Assembly: GCA_018674025.1 (NCBI GenBank)
Contig: JABHBC010000262.1
Span: forward strand, 1 to 15,729
Origin: Flavobacteriaceae bacterium
GTDB lineage: Bacteria > Bacteroidota > Bacteroidia > Flavobacteriales > Flavobacteriaceae
Length of the DNA: 15,729 bases
Direction of reading: 5' to 3'
Shown: one piece after another, positions 6,856-13,774 of the stretch
How positions within the stretch are numbered: position 1 is the stretch's first letter
Layout: each line of letters starts with the position of its first letter
Translations under genes and position numbers: made by a program
Notes under the pieces: model-generated
Seen by the model: only the letters and a program-made list of their open reading frames with translations
What the model was told of the DNA's origin: nothing
Databases searched by the model: none

Positions 6856-7635
6856 ATGGCAAAAAAGAAAGAAACCACAGTAGAAAATAAATTAAGAGCT
6901 TTATATGACTTGCAATTAATTGATTCAAGAGTGGATACAATTAGAAGTGTAAGAGGAGAACTTCCTCTTGAAGTTGAAGATTTAGAGGATGAAGTTGCTG
7001 GACTTACAACAAGACTAGAGAAACTTACAGAATCTGTAGACACTCTAAATGATCAGATTAAGATGAAAAAAAATCTGATGGAAGAAGCTAAAGCATTAAT
7101 TAAAAAATATACTGAACAACAGAAAAATGTTCGTAACAATCGTGAATTTAATTCACTAACAAAAGAAACTGAAATCCAAGATTTAGAAATTCAATTAGCA
7201 GAGAAAAATATTAAGGAGTTTTTAGCTAAAATTGAACATAAAAATGTAGTAATTGATGAAGCTAAACTAAAACTTACTGAAAGAAAAAATCATTTAAAAC
7301 ACAAAAAGGCTGAATTAAATACGATTCTTGAAGAAACAAAAAAAGAAGAAGAGATTTTACTTTTAAAGTCTGAAAAATGTAAGAAAGATATTGAAGAAAG
7401 ATTAGTATTAGCTTACAATAGAATAAGAAACAATGTAAAGAACGGATTAGCAGTTGTAGCCGTTGAAAGAGGAGCATCAGGCGGTTCTTATTTCACTATC
7501 CCTCCTCAAATAATCATGGAAATTGGTTCTAGAAAAAAAATAATTACTGATGAACATAGCGGTAGAATATTAGTGGATGAAGAATTAGCTAATGAACAAA
7601 AGCTAAGAATGGAAAAAGTATTTGCAAAAATTTAG
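6856..7635 (+). CDS. Coiled-coil protein of the C4-type zinc-ribbon family, zinc ligands lost
   Basis: A 259-residue cytoplasmic protein. Residues about 10-190 form a long charged helical hairpin, with the family segment NVRNNREFNSLTKE at 91-104 near its turn. The C-terminal domain (about 195-250) contains RGASGGSYFTIPP and KKIITDEHSGRILVDEELA. It corresponds to the zinc ribbon of PF02591-type proteins, where CxxC is followed by a second CxxC. Here the four ligand positions read S208, S211, D232 and S235, and the only cysteine in the protein is C175 in the coiled coil. The ribbon fold seems kept (FTIPP, GRILVD) without zinc. The gene is coupled to the Nif3-like gene (2-base gap) and followed by a clear terminator. 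The function of the family is uncertain; the helical hairpin suggests a scaffolding or nucleic-acid-handling role, which is inference. Confidence 0.85.
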   Translation: MAKKKETTVENKLRALYDLQLIDSRVDTIRSVRGELPLEVEDLEDEVAGLTTRLEKLTESVDTLNDQIKMKKNLMEEAKALIKKYTEQQKNVRNNREFNSLTKETEIQDLEIQLAEKNIKEFLAKIEHKNVVIDEAKLKLTERKNHLKHKKAELNTILEETKKEEEILLLKSEKCKKDIEERLVLAYNRIRNNVKNGLAVVAVERGASGGSYFTIPPQIIMEIGSRKKIITDEHSGRILVDEELANEQKLRMEKVFAKI

Positions 7636-7657
7636 TAAATAATTTAAACCATATTCT

Positions 7658-7689
7658 AAAGCTTCTATATAAATAGAAGCTTTTTTTTT
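7658..7689 (+). terminator. Rho-independent terminator after the Nif3-like/zinc-ribbon-family operon
   Basis: A perfect 11-base inverted repeat (AAAGCTTCTAT, 7658-7668, and ATAGAAGCTTT, 7673-7683) encloses a 4-base ATAA loop. A run of nine T ends at 7689, overlapping the stem foot. It lies 22 bases after the stop at 7635 and 13 bases before the msrA start, so it separates the two transcription units. The A run before the stem is too short for a good reverse terminator. Confidence 0.9.
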
Positions 7690-7702
7690 ATACATTTATC
7701 TT

Positions 7703-8356
7703 ATGAAAAATACATTATTAATTACGGTCTTAGTCTTAATAACTAATTGTACAAATGCTCAAAAATATTCTGAAAAGCAAAACTTAATTATTAATTCGAT
7801 TCCGATTGAAGTGAATACGGAAAAAATACACAAAGCTTATTTTGCAAGTGGATGTTTTTGGTGTGTTGAAGCTATTTATGAAAGTATTATAGGAGTAAAT
7901 GAGGTAATTAGTGGATATTCAGGTGGGTTTACATCAAATCCTACATATGATATCGTTAATACTCAGACAACTGGGCATGCTGAGACCATTGAGGTTATTT
8001 ACAATCCAAAATTGATAACTTTTTCACAACTCGTAGATGTATATTTTGGAACACAAAATATTGAACAAATTAATGGTCAAGGTCCAGATAATGGAACTCA
8101 ATACAGATCAATCATTTTTTATCAAAATGAAAATCAGAAAAATATAATTAGTAAAAAAATTAAACAAATAACAGAAACTTTAAAAGTTAATGTAGCAGCT
8201 GAATCTTACCCATTTCTTAAATTTTGGAAAGCAGAAAAATATCATCAAGATTTCAAGAAAAATAATAAATTTAATAGTTACATAATTAACGTTTCAGATC
8301 CTCGTTTCAAAAGATTTAAATACAAGTTTTCTGAAATCATTAAACAAAATCAATAA
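7703..8356 (+). CDS. msrA: Peptide methionine sulfoxide reductase MsrA, exported
   Basis: A 217-residue protein whose C-terminal 175 residues form the MsrA domain. It reduces methionine-S-sulfoxide in proteins. The catalytic cysteine is C51 in the GCFWCVE signature (50-56). GYSGGFTSNPTY (71-82), GHAETIEV (91-98), NGTQYRSIIFY (130-140) and KYHQDF (179-184) complete the active-site region. The N-terminus MKNTLLITVLVLITNCTNAQ is a signal peptide. It either ends at a lipobox-like ITNC, making it a lipoprotein, or is cut after the AQ typical of Bacteroidota. The enzyme therefore acts in the periplasm or at an outer membrane. Its only cysteines are C16, C51 and C54, so the distal C-terminal resolving cysteines of E. 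coli MsrA are missing and C54 or an external thiol must recycle it. It stands alone after a terminator. Confidence 0.94.
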   Translation: MKNTLLITVLVLITNCTNAQKYSEKQNLIINSIPIEVNTEKIHKAYFASGCFWCVEAIYESIIGVNEVISGYSGGFTSNPTYDIVNTQTTGHAETIEVIYNPKLITFSQLVDVYFGTQNIEQINGQGPDNGTQYRSIIFYQNENQKNIISKKIKQITETLKVNVAAESYPFLKFWKAEKYHQDFKKNNKFNSYIINVSDPRFKRFKYKFSEIIKQNQ

Positions 8357-8410
8357 AACTAAATACTCTATTAATAATTATTACTTTTACTGAACAATTA
8401 ATATATTATT

Positions 8411-9667
8411 TTGACTAAACTTATTAACTCATTAAACTTTGCTAAACAACTAGATAAGGAAGACTCTCTTTCAAATTATAGAAATCTTTTTCATATTCCA
8501 AAAGATGTTCATAATAAAGATCTGATATATTTTTGTGGAAATTCATTAGGACTTCAGCCTAAATCAACAAAGTCTTTCATCAACAAAGAAATGAAGGACT
8601 GGGCTAATTTAGGTGTCAAAGGGTGGAGTAATGCAAAAAATCCATGGCTAGAATATCATAGCTATCTTACCAATGAAATGGCTAATATAGTCGGTGCTAA
8701 ACCATTAGAGGTAGTTGTAATGAATACTCTCACAGTAAATCTACACTTGATGATGGTTTCATTTTATAAACCTACTAACAAGAAGTTTAAAATTATTTTA
8801 GAAGCTGATTCTTTTCCATCAGATATCTATGCTGTTGAGTCACAATTGGTTCACCATGGTTATAATGGTGATGATGGAATAATTTTATGGGAGACAAAAA
8901 ATTCTAAAAACAAATATCAAGAATTAGAAAATATCTTTTTAGAAAATAAAAATGAAATTGCTTTGGTATTAATTGGAGGCGTAAATTATTATACAGGAGA
9001 GTATTTTAATTTAAAAAAAATAACAGAAATTGGTCATAAGTATAATTCCATTGTTGGTTTTGACTGTGCTCATGCTGCTGGGAATGTTCAATTAAATCTA
9101 AATAAAGTCGGGGCAGATTTTGCTATTTGGTGTAGTTATAAATACTTAAATTCTGGTCCAGGCAGTTTATCTGGCTGCTTTGTTCACGAAAGACATGCAT
9201 ATAATAATATTAATAGATTTAGAGGTTGGTGGGGTAACGACTTAAATAATCGATTTAATATGAGAGAACCATTTCAAACAATTGCAGGAGCTGATGGCTG
9301 GCAGATTAGTACACCAACTATTCTTTCAATGGCTGCAATAAAAGCTTCTCTTGAGATATTTAAAGATGTAGGCATGAAAAAACTATGTGAAAAATCTACA
9401 CAGCTAACAAGCTACTTAGAGTTTCTTTTACGAAACCTTAACTCAACAAAGATTAATATAATAACTCCAAAAGATCCAGCATCTAGGGGATGTCAAATTT
9501 CTATAGAAATTAATGATGCTAATAAAAAATTTCACGAAAACTTAACTAATCTTGGAGTTATAACAGATTGGAGAGACCCAAATGTTATTCGATGTGCTCC
9601 AACTCCATTATATAATACCTTCGAAGAAGTTTATTTATTTGTAGAAAAGTTAAAGTTACTAATTTGA
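8411..9667 (+). CDS. kynU: Kynureninase KynU
   Basis: A 418-residue fold-type I PLP enzyme that splits kynurenine or 3-hydroxykynurenine into (3-hydroxy)anthranilate and alanine. Signatures are IYFCGNSLGLQPK (39-51), the FPSD phosphate loop (135-138), FDCAHAAGN (217-225) with D218 for the pyridine nitrogen, the Schiff-base lysine K244 in CSYKYLNSGPG, RGWWGND (271-277) and RCAPTPLYNT (394-403). The frame has a stop at 8399-8401 and no ATG before residue 61. The start must therefore be the TTG at 8411, or possibly one of the two ATT codons before it, to retain the conserved N-terminus. The TTG falls inside a TATTTTG string that resembles a -7 box. No other kynurenine-pathway gene is in the window. 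Its stop overlaps the next gene's ATG (TGATG), so the two are coupled. Confidence 0.93.
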   Translation: MTKLINSLNFAKQLDKEDSLSNYRNLFHIPKDVHNKDLIYFCGNSLGLQPKSTKSFINKEMKDWANLGVKGWSNAKNPWLEYHSYLTNEMANIVGAKPLEVVVMNTLTVNLHLMMVSFYKPTNKKFKIILEADSFPSDIYAVESQLVHHGYNGDDGIILWETKNSKNKYQELENIFLENKNEIALVLIGGVNYYTGEYFNLKKITEIGHKYNSIVGFDCAHAAGNVQLNLNKVGADFAIWCSYKYLNSGPGSLSGCFVHERHAYNNINRFRGWWGNDLNNRFNMREPFQTIAGADGWQISTPTILSMAAIKASLEIFKDVGMKKLCEKSTQLTSYLEFLLRNLNSTKINIITPKDPASRGCQISIEINDANKKFHENLTNLGVITDWRDPNVIRCAPTPLYNTFEEVYLFVEKLKLLI

Positions 9668-10311
9668 TGAAATATATTAACAATGAGAAACTTGATGAAT
9701 ATTTAATTAATCACTCTGAAAAAGAGCCTGAACTACTTAGAAGTTTAAATAGAGAAACCAATCTAAAAGTTCTTCAACCAAGAATGATAAGCGGTGCTTA
9801 TCAAGGCAGATTATTAAGTTTGATTTCAAAAATAATTAATCCTAAAAAAATATTAGAAATTGGAACTTTTACAGGTTATTCAACACTATGTTTAGCTGAG
9901 GGATTAGATAAAAATGGTCAGATTCATACTATTGACGTTAATGAAGAATTATATGACTTACAAAGAAAATATTTTAAAAAATCTCCTTTTAATGATAACA
10001 TTACTCAGCACTTAGGAAATGCATTAGACATAATTCCCAAATTAAATCAAGAGTTTGATTTAATATTTTTAGATGCTGATAAAATTAACTATCCAAAATA
10101 TTTAGAGCTTTTGATAAATAAATTAAAAAAAGGAGGAGTATTACTTTCGGATAATGTACTATGGGATGGTAAGGTTCTAAATAAAATTTCTCAAAAAGAT
10201 ATATCTACCAAAGCAATTGTAGAATATAACAAATTATTAAATAATAAATCAGAGATGGATTCTGTGATTTTACCAATAAGAGATGGCATTACCATAAGTA
10301 GAAAGAGATAA
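9667..10311 (+). CDS. SAM-dependent O-methyltransferase (catechol/caffeoyl-CoA OMT-like family)
   Basis: A 214-residue class I methyltransferase of the cation-dependent O-methyltransferase family. The N-terminal substrate segment QPRMISGAYQGRLL (37-50) is followed by motif I ILEIGTFTGYST (62-73) and the adenosine-binding acidic residue in IHTIDVN (D90). The metal-binding residues are D136 (FLDADK) and D162-N163 (SDNVLW). The family transfers methyl groups to vicinal hydroxyls of catechol-like substrates. The start is ATG 9667, sharing bases with the kynU stop; an in-frame TTG at 9664 would add one residue and is less likely. Coupling to kynU makes a 3-hydroxykynurenine or 3-hydroxyanthranilate-related substrate conceivable, but this is inference. 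The gene ends one base before the end of convergent tatA/E, with no terminator. Confidence 0.87.
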   Translation: MKYINNEKLDEYLINHSEKEPELLRSLNRETNLKVLQPRMISGAYQGRLLSLISKIINPKKILEIGTFTGYSTLCLAEGLDKNGQIHTIDVNEELYDLQRKYFKKSPFNDNITQHLGNALDIIPKLNQEFDLIFLDADKINYPKYLELLINKLKKGGVLLSDNVLWDGKVLNKISQKDISTKAIVEYNKLLNNKSEMDSVILPIRDGITISRKR

Positions 10312-10312
10312 A

Positions 10313-10597
10313 TTACAGATCTCTTTTTATTGATCCTGAAAACTCTTCTAAATCTTTTTTAACTTTAGAGAGCTCATTATCCACATCTTTGGTTATAGAA
10401 TTATTTTTAATTGGTTCTGATGAAGATCGAATTTCTCTTTTAATATCATTTGTAGCATGTTTGATTTCGTTAAGACCTTTTCCTAAATTTCTAGCAATAT
10501 CAGGAATCTTATCTGCACCAAAAAAAATTACAGCAATAAATAAAATTATCGCAATTTCAGCTCCACTTATAAATAAATTAAAAAAATATAATAGCAT
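10313..10597 (-). CDS. tatA: Twin-arginine translocase subunit TatA/TatE
   Basis: A 94-residue inner-membrane protein that forms the pore-like component exporting folded proteins with twin-arginine signals. One transmembrane helix (about 10-26) ends at the conserved FG pair (F26-G27). It is followed by the amphipathic helix with KIPDIARNLGKGLNEIK (30-46) and a charged, disordered tail. The helix carries an early acidic residue (E14) comparable to the polar residue found in TatA proteins. TatA rather than TatB is favoured by the short tail and the FFGADKIPDIARNLGKG pattern, but symbols for single TatA/E homologues are interchangeable. tatC is not in the window. The gene is convergent with the O-methyltransferase and divergent from pepE. 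Confidence 0.92.
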   Translation of the reverse strand: MLLYFFNLFISGAEIAIILFIAVIFFGADKIPDIARNLGKGLNEIKHATNDIKREIRSSSEPIKNNSITKDVDNELSKVKKDLEEFSGSIKRDL

Positions 10598-10601
10598 TAC
10601 A

Positions 10602-10609
10602 CAAATATA
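10602..10609 (-). promoter_or_regulatory. -7 promoter element for tatA/E, near-leaderless start
   Basis: Read on the minus strand this is TATATTTG, an exact match to the Bacteroidota -7 consensus. It ends only four bases before the tatA/E ATG. Transcription would start at or just before the start codon, so the mRNA would be leaderless or nearly so. I see no good -33 TTG 19 bases upstream, which lowers confidence. Confidence 0.5.
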
Positions 10610-10662
10610 ATCAGTAAGTTTAATTTGAATTATAAAAAGTTGGTTTTTTTTAAATTTACTCT

Positions 10663-11370
10663 ATGAAAAAAATGATTTTAGCCAGTACTTCAACTATATA
10701 TGGAAGTACTTATTTAGATTATATTAAAGATGAAGTTAAATTATTATTTAGCAATTCAAAAAAAATAATTTTTATTCCATATGCTAGGCCTAACGGATTA
10801 ACTTATGAGGAATATACAGAAATTGCCTCTAGTTTTTTTATCACATTGGGAATTAAAGTTAATGGCATACATGAATACAAAGATTTAAAGAAGGCAATAA
10901 CTGAGAATGATGGAATTTTTATTGGTGGTGGCAATTCTTTTTTACTACTAAAAACATTAATTGATAATGATTTAATAAATGATTTAAAAGAAGCCATTAA
11001 TTCTGGAAAACCATATTTAGGGACTAGTGCAGGAATTAATATCTGTGGACCTTCAATTGGGACAAGTAATGATATGCCAATAGTACATCCAACTAGCTTT
11101 AAAGCTATGAATATAATTCCTTTTAACATCAACCCACATTTTCTTGATGCAAATACAAATAACAAACATATGGGTGAGACTAGAGAAACTAGAATTAAAG
11201 AGTTTCATTTTTTTAATTCTCAAATTGTCATTGGACTTAGAGAAGGCAGTTATTTATCTATTTATGGTGAGAGAATAATTTTAAAAGGAAATAAGTCAGC
11301 TAGGGTATTTGAACTAAACAAAAAACCATATGAAATTGAAATAAATTTTAATTTAAAAAATTTATTATAA
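10663..11370 (+). CDS. pepE: Dipeptidase E (alpha-aspartyl dipeptidase), peptidase family S51
   Basis: A 235-residue cytoplasmic serine peptidase that cleaves dipeptides with N-terminal aspartate. The nucleophile elbow is GTSAGIN (120-126) with S122. The other triad members by alignment with Salmonella PepE are D137 (SNDMPI) and H159 (NPHFLD), all shifted by +2 from the Salmonella numbering S120, D135 and H157. FIGGGNSFLLL (86-96) is the typical oxyanion and fold segment. Length and motifs fit PepE better than the longer cyanophycinases of the same family. The start is the ATG at 10663. A TAAATTTA at 10651-10658, one base off the -7 consensus, lies just before it and could be its promoter. 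The neighbours do not suggest a specific pathway; recycling of peptide-derived aspartate is the known role. Confidence 0.9.
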   Translation: MKKMILASTSTIYGSTYLDYIKDEVKLLFSNSKKIIFIPYARPNGLTYEEYTEIASSFFITLGIKVNGIHEYKDLKKAITENDGIFIGGGNSFLLLKTLIDNDLINDLKEAINSGKPYLGTSAGINICGPSIGTSNDMPIVHPTSFKAMNIIPFNINPHFLDANTNNKHMGETRETRIKEFHFFNSQIVIGLREGSYLSIYGERIILKGNKSARVFELNKKPYEIEINFNLKNLL

Positions 11371-11420
11371 TATAGATTACAATGCTACTATGCACTGATA
11401 AAAATTTGATGAAAATTCAG

Positions 11421-11428
11421 TAAATTTG
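11421..11428 (+). promoter_or_regulatory. -7 promoter element for the gpmI-map operon
   Basis: TAAATTTG exactly fits TAnnTTTG and lies 13 bases before the gpmI ATG (11442), in the 71-base spacer after pepE. A TTTG at 11405-11408 is only 12 bases upstream, too near for a normal -33 element. The rest of the spacer holds no terminator hairpin. Confidence 0.5.
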
Positions 11429-11441
11429 TATAGATTTTAGA

Positions 11442-12956
11442 ATGAATAAAAAAGTAATTTTAATGATTTTAGATGGATGGGGGAATTCCCCAGACCCTAA
11501 GGTATCAGCTATCGATAATGCTGATACAAATTTCATTGATAGTTTATACAAAAAATATCCGTTCTCCAATCTAAGAACTGATGGCTTACATGTTGGTCTT
11601 CCAGATGGCCAAATGGGTAATAGTGAAGTTGGGCATATGAATTTAGGTGCTGGTAGAATAGTTTATCAAGATCTTGCTAAGATTAATATTTCAATTGAAC
11701 AAAATAAATTTAAAAAAGAAAAAGTCATTGAAGAGACTTTTGAATTTGCAAAAAATAATAATAAAAATATTCATTTTCTTGGCTTAATAAGTGATGGAGG
11801 GGTTCACTCTCATATAAATCATTTAAAAGCATTAATTGACATTGCAAAAGATTATAATATTGAATCTTACATACATGGTTTTACTGATGGAAGAGATGTA
11901 GACCCAAAGTCTGGCTCTGAATATATCTCAGATTTAAATGAATATGTAAAAAACAGCTCCGTTCAAATTGCATCTATTACTGGTAGATATTATGCTATGG
12001 ATAGAGATAATAGATGGGAAAGAATAAAACTAGCTTATGATGCGTTAGTAAATGCTGAAGGAGAAAAAAGCTCAAATTTGATTAGTAGTATTGAAAATAA
12101 TTACGCCAATGGTTGTACAGATGAATTCATAAAACCTATAATTAAAGTTGATTCAAATAATCAACCAATTTCAAGAATTAAAAATGATGATGTGGTAATA
12201 TTTTTTAATTTTAGAACTGACAGAGGAAGAGAACTTACAAAAGTACTATCACAAGAAGATAATTTAGAGTTTAATATGAAGAAATTAAATCTTCACTACG
12301 TAACAATGACTAATTATGATAATACTTTCTCTAACATAAATGTTGTTTTCAATAAATCTAATCTTGATAATACTCTAGGAGAAATATTGGAAAAAAACAA
12401 CAAGAATCAATTAAGAATTTCAGAAACTGAAAAGTATCCTCATGTAACTTTTTTCTTTTCAGGTGGAAGAGAAAATATCTTTAAAGGCGAATCTAGAATA
12501 TTAAAAAATTCTCCTAAAGTTGCTACATATGATCTTAAACCAGAAATGAGTGCTTATGAAATTACTGATTCTCTGGTCAAAGAAATAAACATAGGAACAC
12601 ATGATTTTATTTGTTTAAATTTTGCTAACGGAGATATGGTAGGCCACACAGGTAGCATGAAAGCTGCTATAAAAGCGTGTGAATCAGTTGATAAATGTGT
12701 TGAGGCTGTTATAAAGTCTGCAAATAAAAACAATTATACAACTATATTAATTGCAGATCATGGTAACTGCGAAACTATGATTAACCCTGATGGAACTCCT
12801 AATACTGCACATACTACAAATCCTGTTCCTGTAATACTTGTAGATAATGATCTTAAAAATATAAAAAATGGTATCCTTGGGGATATTGCTCCAACTATTT
12901 TAAAACTCATGGGTATAGAAAAACCAAAAGAAATGACACAAGAATCACTAATATAA
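11442..12956 (+). CDS. gpmI: 2,3-bisphosphoglycerate-independent phosphoglycerate mutase GpmI
   Basis: A 504-residue cytoplasmic enzyme that interconverts 3- and 2-phosphoglycerate in glycolysis through a phosphoserine intermediate and two Mn2+ ions, an alkaline-phosphatase-type fold. The phosphatase half shows the N-terminal LDGWG (10-14, with metal ligand D11) and the nucleophile S61 in MGNSEVGHMNLGAGR. The transferase half (about 75-300) includes LISDGGVHSH (115-124), HGFTDGRDVDP (145-155), TGRYYAMDRDNRW (180-192) and FNFRTDRGREL (256-265?). The second metal-site group is D398 and H402 (NGDMVGH), D439-H440 (ADHGNCE) and H457 (TAHTTNPVP). The length is close to the usual 505-515. It is two bases upstream of map and likely heads a three-gene operon. 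No catalytic residue is missing. Confidence 0.96.
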   Translation: MNKKVILMILDGWGNSPDPKVSAIDNADTNFIDSLYKKYPFSNLRTDGLHVGLPDGQMGNSEVGHMNLGAGRIVYQDLAKINISIEQNKFKKEKVIEETFEFAKNNNKNIHFLGLISDGGVHSHINHLKALIDIAKDYNIESYIHGFTDGRDVDPKSGSEYISDLNEYVKNSSVQIASITGRYYAMDRDNRWERIKLAYDALVNAEGEKSSNLISSIENNYANGCTDEFIKPIIKVDSNNQPISRIKNDDVVIFFNFRTDRGRELTKVLSQEDNLEFNMKKLNLHYVTMTNYDNTFSNINVVFNKSNLDNTLGEILEKNNKNQLRISETEKYPHVTFFFSGGRENIFKGESRILKNSPKVATYDLKPEMSAYEITDSLVKEINIGTHDFICLNFANGDMVGHTGSMKAAIKACESVDKCVEAVIKSANKNNYTTILIADHGNCETMINPDGTPNTAHTTNPVPVILVDNDLKNIKNGILGDIAPTILKLMGIEKPKEMTQESLI

Positions 12957-12958
12957 TT

Positions 12959-13774
12959 ATGGGTATTACTAAAAATAGAGAAGAAATTGAACTTATAAGA
13001 GAAAGTGCTTTACTTGTTTCTAAAACTCTTGGAATGATTGCTGGAGAAATTAAAGAAGGTATTACAACATTATATTTAGATAAACTTGCTGAAGAATTTA
13101 TTAGAGACAATGGGGCAATTCCAGGTTTTTTAGGAATGTACGACTTTCCTAACACTCTTTGCATAAGTCCAAACTCACAGGTAGTTCATGGTATTCCAAA
13201 TAAAATTCCAATTGAAGACGGAGATGTTATTTCAATTGATTGTGGTGTTTTAAAAAATGATTTTTATGGGGATCACGCCTATACATTTGGAATTGGAAAT
13301 ATTGCAGATGATGTTAATAATCTTTTAGACACAACCAAAGAATCATTATATGAAGGAATTAGAAGTTTTAAAGTTGGTAACAGGGTTGGCGACGTAGGTT
13401 TTGCGATTCAAAATTATTGCGAAAATAGAGGTTATGGTGTTGTTAGGGAGTTAGTTGGGCATGGCCTCGGTAAAAATATGCATGAGAAACCTGAAATGCC
13501 AAACTATGGAAAAAGAGGTAAGGGTAAAAAATTTATTGAAGGAATGGTAGTAGCAATTGAACCGATGATAAATCAAGGAACACATAAAATTAAGCATCAT
13601 AAAGATGGCTGGACTATTACTACATTGGACAACAAACCTAGTGCCCATTTTGAACATAATATTGCAATTATTGACGGTAAACCAGAACTACTTTCCACAT
13701 TCTCGTATATATATGATGCTTTAGGAATCAAATCTGACGAGGAAAATGAATTCATAAATAATTCTAAGTTTTGA
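12959..13774 (+). CDS. map: Methionine aminopeptidase type I
   Basis: A 271-residue metalloprotease of the pita-bread fold that removes the initiator methionine from nascent proteins in the cytoplasm. The five metal ligands are D94 (IDCG), D105 (GDHAYTF), H168 (GHGLG), E201 (AIEPM) and E232 (FEHNIAI). Each is shifted by -3 from the E. coli numbering D97, D108, H171, E204 and E235. The substrate-contacting His is H77 (VVHGIP). There is no N-terminal zinc-finger extension, so this is the plain bacterial type Ia enzyme. The start ATG lies two bases after the gpmI stop. The stop TGA is contained in the start of the next gene (TTGA overlap, 4 bases). Confidence 0.95.
   Translation: MGITKNREEIELIRESALLVSKTLGMIAGEIKEGITTLYLDKLAEEFIRDNGAIPGFLGMYDFPNTLCISPNSQVVHGIPNKIPIEDGDVISIDCGVLKNDFYGDHAYTFGIGNIADDVNNLLDTTKESLYEGIRSFKVGNRVGDVGFAIQNYCENRGYGVVRELVGHGLGKNMHEKPEMPNYGKRGKGKKFIEGMVVAIEPMINQGTHKIKHHKDGWTITTLDNKPSAHFEHNIAIIDGKPELLSTFSYIYDALGIKSDEENEFINNSKF

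Noticed and set aside
9664..9669. TTG at 9664 as the O-methyltransferase start
   Set aside because: The adjacent ATG at 9667 overlaps the kynU stop as TGATG, a usual coupling arrangement, and TTG would add only one residue.
10389..10610. Open frame on the plus strand opposite tatA/E
   Set aside because: It mirrors the TatA transmembrane and amphipathic regions; the minus-strand frame has clear TatA motifs and a promoter box.
10684..10710. Perfect 8-base inverted repeat (AGTACTTC / GAAGTACT, 11-base loop) in the first codons of pepE
   Set aside because: It has no T run and falls inside coding sequence. It could fold at the mRNA 5' end, but one such repeat is expected by chance in AT-rich DNA.
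10803..11165. Open frame on the minus strand inside pepE (120 codons)
   Set aside because: It is antisense to a gene with a complete catalytic triad, and its translation is low-complexity and hydrophobic without a domain.
11371..11441. Possible regulatory RNA or riboswitch between pepE and gpmI
   Set aside because: The 71 bases hold only a -7 promoter box; I found no paired structure beyond short AT-rich matches.
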